A stretch of DNA of 11,596 nt. Origin: Paratractidigestivibacter sp963649365 (GTDB lineage Bacteria; Actinomycetota; Coriobacteriia; Coriobacteriales; Atopobiaceae). The stretch covers positions 1 to 11,596 of the forward strand of contig CAVJHQ010000081.1 in NCBI GenBank assembly GCA_963649365.1. Reading direction: 5' to 3'. Below, piece by piece: positions 7,458 through 11,596 of the stretch; positions within the stretch are counted from its first letter, which is position 1; the number at the start of each line of letters is the position of its first letter. The translations under genes and the position numbers were made by a program. The notes beneath the pieces are model-generated. The model was not told the DNA's origin and made no database searches. It saw only the letters and a list, made by a program, of their open reading frames with translations.

Positions 7458-9194
7458 CTACTTGGCGGCAGCCTGGAGCATGGCCTTGACCTCGGTCGCG
7501 GTCTTGAGCTTGACGACCTTGGCGGCCAGGGCGTCGCACTCCTCGCGGGTCCACTCGGAGATGATGCGACGGGTGCGCAGGATGGACGGGGCGCTCACGG
7601 AGAACTCGTCCAGGCCGAAGGAGATCAGCACGGGGATGAGCAGCGGGTCGGCCGCGGCCTCGCCGCACATGCCGACCATGATGCCGGCCTTGTTGCCCGC
7701 CTCGATGATGCGCTTGAGCGAGCGGATGACGGCCGGCTGGTAGACCTCGTAGAGGTAGCTCACCTTGTCGTTGCCGCGGTCGGCGCACATGGTGTAGCCG
7801 ATGAGGTCGTTCGTGCCGATGGAGAAGAAGTCGCACTCCTCGGCGAGGTCCTCGGCGATGAGGGAGGCCGCCGGGGTCTCGATCATGGTGCCGACCTCGA
7901 TGTCCTTGTTATAGGAGACGCCGCGCTCGTCGAGCTCGGCCATGCACTCCTTGACGAGCTCCTTGACCTGGCGAATCTCGTCGACGGTGGTCACGAGCGG
8001 GACCATGATCTTGACGTCGCCGAAGGCGGAGGCGCGAAGAAGGGCGGTGAGCTGGACCTTGTACTGGTCCGGGTTGTTCAGGCAGTAGCGGACGGCGCGG
8101 TAGCCCAGGAAGGGGTTCTCCTCCTTGGCGAGGTCGAGATACGGGATCTCCTTGTCGCCGCCCACGTCGAGGGTACGGATGATGACCGGCTGGTCCTTCA
8201 TGCACAGCGCGACCTTCTGGTACGCGGCGAACTGCTCGTCCTCGCTCGGGAGCTCCTTGGCGTCCATGAAGAGGAACTCGGAGCGGAAGAGGCCGACGCC
8301 CTCGCAGTCGTGCTCGGCGGCGACGTTGGCGTCGTCGGGGTTGCCGATGTTGGCGACGAGGAGCTTCTTCTCGCCGTCGGCGGTGAGGGTCTCCTTGCCG
8401 CGGTAGGCCTCGAGGGCGAGCTTCTCGGCGGCGTACTGCTTGGCCTTGTTGCGGTAGTGGCGCAGCTTACGGTCGTCGGGCTTGGGGAGGACCTTGCCCT
8501 TCTCGCCGTCGACGACGACCATGTCGCCGGTCTTGATGTTCTTGGTGGCGTCGGGCACCGAGAGGACCGCGGGGATCTCGAGCGCGCGGGCGATGATCGC
8601 GGAGTGAGAGGTGCGGCCGCCGGTCTCGGTGACGATGGCGACGACGTTGTTCTTGTCGATGTCGGCGGTCATGGACGGGGTGAGCTCGTGCACGATGACG
8701 ACCGAGTTCTCCGGCAGCGTGGAGAGGTCGATGAGCTCCTGGCCCAGCAGGTCGGCGAGAAGGCCGGTCTTGACGTCGGCGACGTCGGCGGCGCGCTCGC
8801 GGAAGAGCTCGTCCTCCATGTTGGAGAACATGTTGTAGTACATGTCGTAGGCCTCGGAGACGGACTGCTCGGCGCACTTGCCGGACTCGATGGAGCGGTT
8901 GACCATCTCCTTGATGCCCTCGTCCTCGGCGAACTCGATGTGGGCGCCCATGATGGCCGCGGCCTCGGGGCCGACGGTCTCGGTCATGCGGGCGATCTGC
9001 GCGTTCGTCTGCTCGATGAACTTGGCGACGGCGGCGTCGTAGCGCTCCTTCTCGGCCTGCGCGTCGGCGGGCGCGTGAGGCGTGAAGCTCAGGTCGGGCT
9101 CGACGGCGACGCGGGCGACGCCGATGCCGACGCCGTCGGACGCGTTCACTCCCTCGTAGACGATGCCGTCTGCAGAGTTGACTCCCTCGTTCAT
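7458..9194 (-). CDS. ptsI: PTS enzyme I (phosphoenolpyruvate-protein phosphotransferase)
   Basis: Takes phosphate from PEP on a histidine and passes it to HPr, driving all PTS sugar uptake; cytoplasmic. 578 aa, close to the usual 570-575. The N-terminal HPr-binding domain is followed by the swivelling phosphohistidine domain with His197 in TGGRTSHSAIIAR. The PEP-binding barrel has GVGLFRSEFLFMD (Arg304), RTLDVGGDKEIPYL, ENPFLGYRAVR, DFFSIGTNDL and the catalytic Cys510 in GMCGEAAAD. The stretch after SIGTNDL reads IGY where many enzymes have TQY. Start ATG at 9194 with AGGGGG upstream. The first 24 residues contain an 11-residue duplication (EGVNSADGIVY then EGVNASDGVGI); typical enzymes begin at the second copy. 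Downstream of fruK by 88 bp and probably co-transcribed; ptsH is not adjacent. Confidence 0.97.
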   Translation of the reverse strand: MNEGVNSADGIVYEGVNASDGVGIGVARVAVEPDLSFTPHAPADAQAEKERYDAAVAKFIEQTNAQIARMTETVGPEAAAIMGAHIEFAEDEGIKEMVNRSIESGKCAEQSVSEAYDMYYNMFSNMEDELFRERAADVADVKTGLLADLLGQELIDLSTLPENSVVIVHELTPSMTADIDKNNVVAIVTETGGRTSHSAIIARALEIPAVLSVPDATKNIKTGDMVVVDGEKGKVLPKPDDRKLRHYRNKAKQYAAEKLALEAYRGKETLTADGEKKLLVANIGNPDDANVAAEHDCEGVGLFRSEFLFMDAKELPSEDEQFAAYQKVALCMKDQPVIIRTLDVGGDKEIPYLDLAKEENPFLGYRAVRYCLNNPDQYKVQLTALLRASAFGDVKIMVPLVTTVDEIRQVKELVKECMAELDERGVSYNKDIEVGTMIETPAASLIAEDLAEECDFFSIGTNDLIGYTMCADRGNDKVSYLYEVYQPAVIRSLKRIIEAGNKAGIMVGMCGEAAADPLLIPVLISFGLDEFSVSAPSILRTRRIISEWTREECDALAAKVVKLKTATEVKAMLQAAAK

Positions 9195-9282
9195 GTAATC
9201 CCCCTACTGGTCAGCCGCCGTGGCGGCTCTTCCCTTATATGCTCGCGCGGACGTGCGACCGGCCGCGCTGGTGAGCCGAGCT
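9195..9282 (-). other. fruK-ptsI intercistronic spacer with hairpin
   Basis: Contains a 7-bp inverted repeat AGCCGCC-GT-GGCGGCT (9213-9228) with no T run on the minus strand, so it is more likely an mRNA processing or stability hairpin than a terminator. A TATAAG box upstream of it has no good -35, so a separate ptsI promoter is possible but weakly supported. Confidence 0.4.
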
Positions 9283-10332
9283 CTAGTTCTCGCCGTCGGT
9301 GGCGCCGGTGGCCATGAAGGCCTTGGCGGCGTCGGCCTGGCACTCCTCGACCGCTCGCGCGGCCGCGGCGTCCTTGGCGTCCTGCATGTCGCGGGCGATG
9401 ATGCCGGGGACGGCGCGCCCCATCTTCTTGTACAGGGCGCTCACGACGCGGTTGATCTTCTCGCGCTTTGCGATGCCCTTGGACGCCGCGGTCGCGGTGC
9501 CGCAGGCGGAGGCGAAGACAAGCGCCGTGTCGTAGTCGGCGCCGCGGGTGACCATGGAGAGGAAGCCGCCGACCATGGAGTCGCCGGCGCCCGTGGCGTT
9601 GACGAGGCGGATGCGCGCGGTGGGCACGACGTGCTCGGCGCCGTTCTCGTCGAGCAGCAGCGAGCCGTGGCCGCCGCAGGAGATGATGACGTTGCGGGCG
9701 CCCTCCTCCTGGAGCTTGTGCGCGTAGGGCATGCACTCCTCGGGCTCCTCGATGTTGACGCCGTAGATGCGCCCGACCTCGTGGTTGTTGGGCTTGATGA
9801 GGAACGGGTGGGCGGCCAGGGAGTCCATGAGCAGCTGGCCGGGGGCGTCGACGACGAACTGGATGCCGCGGCCGGCGAAGCGCTTCATGATCTGGTCGTA
9901 GATGTCGGACGGCAGGGAGCTCGGGATGGAGCCCGTGAGCACGAGGGTGTCGCCCGCGCCGATGACGTCCATGCGGTCGAGGAGCTCCTCGACCTTCTTC
10001 TCGGAGATCTTCGGGCCCATGCCGTTGCACATCGTCATGACGATGCCGTTGAGCTTGACGTTAATGCGCGTAAAGCCCTTGTCGAGGCAGACGAAGTTGG
10101 ACGAGATGCCCTTCTCCTGAAGCCGGTGCAGCAGGTAATCGCCCGTGAAGCCGGCGGCGATGCCCATGGCGATGCTGGGGGTGCCGACCTCCTTGAGCAG
10201 GGTCGAGATGTTGATACCGTTGCCACCGCAGTGCAGTTCCTCGCTCGAGGAGCGGTTCGTGTAGCCCATATCGAGCGTCAGCGGGTGCATGACGTAGTCA
10301 AGAGCAGGGTTCAACGTCATCGTGTAAATCAA
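9283..10332 (-). CDS. fruK: 1-phosphofructokinase (PfkB family)
   Basis: Phosphorylates fructose 1-phosphate, the product of fructose-PTS uptake, to fructose 1,6-bisphosphate with ATP. The protein opens with the family signature MIYTMTLNPALDYV. It then has CGGNGINISTLLKEVG (35-50; usually GGKGIN), TGSIPSSLP (133-141), LIKPNNHEVGRIYG (178-191), and the PfkB signature NATGAGDSMVGGF with catalytic Asp251. I chose the TTG at 10332, which has AAGGAGA six bases upstream and lies exactly where family similarity begins; the longer open frame to 10434 adds unrelated residues. At 349 aa it exceeds the usual 300-315 because of a roughly 40-residue Ala/Asp-rich, probably helical tail. A related LacC-type tagatose-6-phosphate kinase is possible, but KPNNHE and the neighbouring ptsI favour FruK. 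No fructose permease or FruR gene is in view. Confidence 0.9.
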   Translation of the reverse strand: MIYTMTLNPALDYVMHPLTLDMGYTNRSSSEELHCGGNGINISTLLKEVGTPSIAMGIAAGFTGDYLLHRLQEKGISSNFVCLDKGFTRINVKLNGIVMTMCNGMGPKISEKKVEELLDRMDVIGAGDTLVLTGSIPSSLPSDIYDQIMKRFAGRGIQFVVDAPGQLLMDSLAAHPFLIKPNNHEVGRIYGVNIEEPEECMPYAHKLQEEGARNVIISCGGHGSLLLDENGAEHVVPTARIRLVNATGAGDSMVGGFLSMVTRGADYDTALVFASACGTATAASKGIAKREKINRVVSALYKKMGRAVPGIIARDMQDAKDAAAARAVEECQADAAKAFMATGATDGEN

Positions 10333-10488
10333 CGCGTTCTCCTTCCGACAGGATGCGACAGCCTTTAGTATGCCGCAAACCCCTTGTCCTCTGCTCAAGA
10401 AAATAAACACCCGAGCCCATTTTGGATGGGACAAAGGCGAGGGCGCCCCGCCAATCGGCGAACGGGCCGCAAAACGCCTCGCCGCGCG

Positions 10489-10537
10489 GCCCCTCGCGGC
10501 TCCCGCGCCGCCCCTCGCGGCTCCCGCGCCGCCCCTC
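10489..10537. repeat. GC-rich 21-bp tandem repeat
   Basis: A 21-bp unit beginning GCCCCTCGCGGCTCCCGCGC is present at 10489-10509 and 10510-10530, with 7 bp of a third copy to 10537. It is all G+C apart from two T per unit. It may be a replication-slippage product; no function is evident. Confidence 0.8.
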
Positions 10538-10542
10538 CCCTC

Positions 10543-10565
10543 AAGTTCGGAAGGCTTCCAAACTT
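10543..10565. repeat. Palindromic repeat, copy 3 (degenerate)
   Basis: GTTCGGAAGGCTTCCAAAC (10545-10563) differs from the 7301 copy by one base. With flanks it forms 11-bp arms carrying one mismatch. A partial further copy (TTCAGAAGGCTT) follows immediately. Confidence 0.75.
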
Positions 10566-10628
10566 CAGAAGGCTTGGTCGCGTCAAAGCAGCAAGCCGTC
10601 TACCTGCGGATATATACTCTTTAACGAA

Positions 10629-10667
10629 AGTTCGGAAGGCTTCCAAAGTTTGGAAGCCTTCCGAACT
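10629..10667. repeat. 39-bp perfect inverted repeat built of two palindromic repeats
   Basis: AGTTCGGAAGGCTTCCAAA (10629-10647), one central G (10648), and its exact reverse complement (10649-10667). Each arm itself contains the GGAAGGCTTCC palindrome seen in the other copies, so the element is nested. No T run follows on either strand, arguing against an ordinary terminator. Confidence 0.9.
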
Positions 10668-10739
10668 CGAAGGGGCGGGCGCGGGCCTTATGCCCTGAGC
10701 TAGTCACGGGATTTGGCACGCCGTCTGTCACGACGCCGA

Positions 10740-10784
10740 GAAACGAAAGCAGGCGGGAACACTTGAAAACGTGCGCCCACCTGC
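10740..10784 (-). terminator. Intrinsic terminator downstream of tRNA-Arg
   Basis: Minus-strand imperfect hairpin GCAGG/CCTGC plus GGG/CCC and CAC/GTG with small mismatches (10749-10784), followed by TTTCGTTTC. It lies 11 bp beyond the tRNA. Confidence 0.7.
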
Positions 10785-10795
10785 CTAAACATTCG

Positions 10796-10872
10796 TGGTG
10801 CGCCGTGAGGGATTCGAACCCCCGACCTTCGGATTAGAAGTCCGCGGCTCTATCCAACTGAGCTAACGGCGC
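10796..10872 (-). tRNA. tRNA-Arg (anticodon TCT)
   Basis: Minus-strand cloverleaf: acceptor GCGCCGT/ACGGCGC, D-arm TAGCTCAGTTGGATAGAGC, anticodon loop TTCTAAT (anticodon TCT), T-loop TTCGAAT. Discriminator A (10799) and an encoded CCA (10798-10796). It starts 15 bp after the Nudix stop codon. Confidence 0.96.
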
Positions 10873-10884
10873 GTACGGATTGCC

Positions 10885-10893
10885 ATTCTAGCA
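10885..10893 (-). promoter_or_regulatory. Possible extended -10 promoter of tRNA-Arg
   Basis: TGCTAGAAT on the minus strand fits an extended -10 (TGnTATAAT type) and includes the TAG stop codon of the Nudix gene. Transcription would start a few bases before the tRNA. The -35 region is poor, so co-transcription from the Nudix gene remains possible. Confidence 0.4.
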
Positions 10894-11475
10894 TCTATCG
10901 AGAAGCGCTTTGGCCGCGAGAACGCCCGCGACCGTCTTGCCGTCCCGGATAAGGCCGGCGAGAACCGCGTCGACGGCGTCATCCAGCGGCAGCCACACCG
11001 TCGAGATGAGCTCGCCCTCGTCCGGGGCGGCCTCGCCGCGCTCGAGCCCGCGGGCGAGAAAGACCTCGGTGTGCTCGTCGGTGAAGCCGATGGAGCCGTA
11101 GTCGCTCACCAGGTGCTCGAGGCTCGCGGCGCGAAGCCCCGTCTCCTCGGCGAGCTCTCGCGCCGCGCAGGCCTCGGCGCCCTCGGACGCGTCGAGCTTG
11201 CCGGCCGGGATCTCGAGCGTCATGCGCCCGACGGCCACGCGGTACTGGCGCACGAGGCAGACGCGGCGGTCGTCGTCGACGGCCACGACGCCCGCGCCGC
11301 CGCAGTGACGGACGATCTCGCGGCGGCCGCGCGAGCCGTCGCCGAGCGCCACGTCGAGCACGTGCGCCGAGAAGATCCGCCCCTCCCACTTGAGGTCGTC
11401 GGCGACGACCTCCTCATGGAAAAGCGGGTCCGGCTCGAGGGCCTTCTTGATAAGGCCGAGAGTTCCGTCCGTCAT
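10888..11475 (-). CDS. Nudix hydrolase, probably ADP-ribose pyrophosphatase type
   Basis: Hydrolyses a nucleoside diphosphate linked to another group, most likely ADP-ribose, in the cytoplasm. 195 aa, in the usual range for this subfamily (about 170-210). The Nudix box is perfect at residues 92-114: G-x5-E-x7-REL-x-EE-x-GL, with Glu110/Glu111 as metal ligands. The preceding LVRQYRV and TLEIPAG, and the following YGSIGFTDEHTEVFLA, are typical of ADP-sugar pyrophosphatases (NudF/YqkG-like). I chose the ATG at 11475, with GGGGGA just upstream; a longer frame to 11538 would begin beyond the tRNA-Lys terminator hairpin and is unlikely. The gene lies between tRNA-Lys and tRNA-Arg on the same strand, separated from the first by a terminator. 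Confidence 0.9.
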   Translation of the reverse strand: MTDGTLGLIKKALEPDPLFHEEVVADDLKWEGRIFSAHVLDVALGDGSRGRREIVRHCGGAGVVAVDDDRRVCLVRQYRVAVGRMTLEIPAGKLDASEGAEACAARELAEETGLRAASLEHLVSDYGSIGFTDEHTEVFLARGLERGEAAPDEGELISTVWLPLDDAVDAVLAGLIRDGKTVAGVLAAKALLDRC

Positions 11476-11508
11476 GTGTCCCCCATCCCTCCGCGGGCGT
11501 ATGCATAC

Positions 11509-11532
11509 AAAAAGAGCACCCGAAGGTGCTCT
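11509..11532 (-). terminator. Intrinsic terminator of tRNA-Lys
   Basis: Minus-strand 8-bp stem AGAGCACC/GGTGCTCT closed by a stable TTCG tetraloop and followed by TTTTG. It ends the tRNA-Lys transcript before the Nudix gene, which therefore needs its own promoter in the short gap 11476-11508; I see no strong one. Confidence 0.93.
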
Positions 11533-11542
11533 GATCATTCGA

Positions 11543-11596
11543 TGGTGGATCGTCAGGGGTTCGAACCCTGGACCTTGGGATTAAGAGTCCCCTGCT
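11543..11596 (-). tRNA. tRNA-Lys (anticodon CTT), 5' end outside window
   Basis: Minus strand: the visible part runs from the D-arm to the 3' end. Anticodon loop CTCTTAA (anticodon CTT), T-arm CAGGG/CCCTG with loop TTCGAAC, acceptor 3' strand ACGATCC, discriminator A and an encoded CCA (11545-11543). The acceptor 5' strand and part of the D-arm lie beyond the window. Confidence 0.9.

Larger units (their letters stand above)
10333..10795. other. Intergenic region upstream of fruK
   Basis: No supported gene; open frames here are produced by GC-rich repeats and have no ribosome sites. From right to left it holds the tRNA-Arg terminator (10749-10784), a 39-bp inverted repeat (10629-10667), an AT-rich patch GGATATATACTCTTTAACG (10609-10627), a degenerate palindrome (10545-10563), and a 21-bp tandem repeat (10489-10537). 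Next to fruK there is a possible minus-strand -10 (CATACT, 10372-10367) without a good -35, and CTGTCG repeated twice between that box and the Shine-Dalgarno. Confidence 0.5.

Noticed and set aside
10333..10434. Longer fruK start at 10434
   Set aside because: The extra 34 residues are unrelated to PfkB proteins, and the TTG at 10332 has a strong AAGGAGA site at the exact family start.
10384..10703. Small plus-strand frames upstream of fruK
   Set aside because: They run through the GC tandem repeats and palindromes, overlap in different frames and have no convincing ribosome site.
11476..11538. Longer Nudix start at 11538
   Set aside because: It would begin beyond the tRNA-Lys terminator hairpin and add residues outside the family; the ATG at 11475 has its own Shine-Dalgarno.

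Overview
This window is very GC-rich (locally AT-rich only at promoters) and densely coded. It appears to come from the chromosome of a high-GC Gram-positive bacterium. The class Coriobacteriia (Collinsella/Olsenella-like, an anaerobic gut or oral actinobacterium) is my best guess. It rests on protein style, the PTS plus NADP-type glutamate dehydrogenase gene set, genome-encoded CCA on all four tRNAs and use of TTG starts. It is an inference from memory, not a database match. The genes are core metabolism; no phage, transposase, CRISPR, toxin or defence gene is visible.

Layout. (1) 1-3740, minus strand: the carA-carB operon for carbamoyl phosphate. carB is cut by the window start. carA begins at a TTG codon behind a leader of about 170 nt that holds a PyrR-type loop, an antiterminator and an intrinsic terminator. 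(2) 3904-5460, minus strand: gdhA (glutamate dehydrogenase) with a very strong terminator and three TTGCG(C/T)AAC repeats spaced exactly 22 bp upstream. (3) 5461-5803: a gene-free stretch carrying six copies of a 9-bp motif in direct and inverted order. It is followed by a small acidic ORF (5804-5995, plus strand). (4) 6034-6273: a bidirectional terminator, then tRNA-Gly and tRNA-Pro (minus strand) with a clear promoter. (5) 6324-7253, plus strand: a diacylglycerol kinase-family lipid kinase. (6) 7254-10434, minus strand: fruK-ptsI, coding for 1-phosphofructokinase and PTS enzyme I. (7) 10333-10795: a gene-free stretch with GC-rich tandem repeats and palindromes. (8) 10796-11596, minus strand: partial tRNA-Lys, a Nudix hydrolase and tRNA-Arg.

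How the genes fit together. carAB supplies carbamoyl phosphate for pyrimidines and arginine and consumes glutamine. gdhA makes glutamate from ammonium. Both sit at the nitrogen/pyrimidine junction and both carry visible cis-regulatory structure. fruK-ptsI links PEP-dependent sugar uptake to fructose catabolism; the HPr gene (ptsH) is not here. The lipid kinase acts in membrane lipid turnover, and the Nudix enzyme is probably an ADP-ribose-type pyrophosphatase.

The most interesting features are non-coding: the carA attenuator, the helically phased gdhA repeats, the CCGAGGTGG repeat cluster, and a dispersed perfect palindrome (GTTCGGAAGGCTTCCGAAC) that recurs in two intergenic regions more than 3 kb apart, once as a nested 39-bp inverted repeat.
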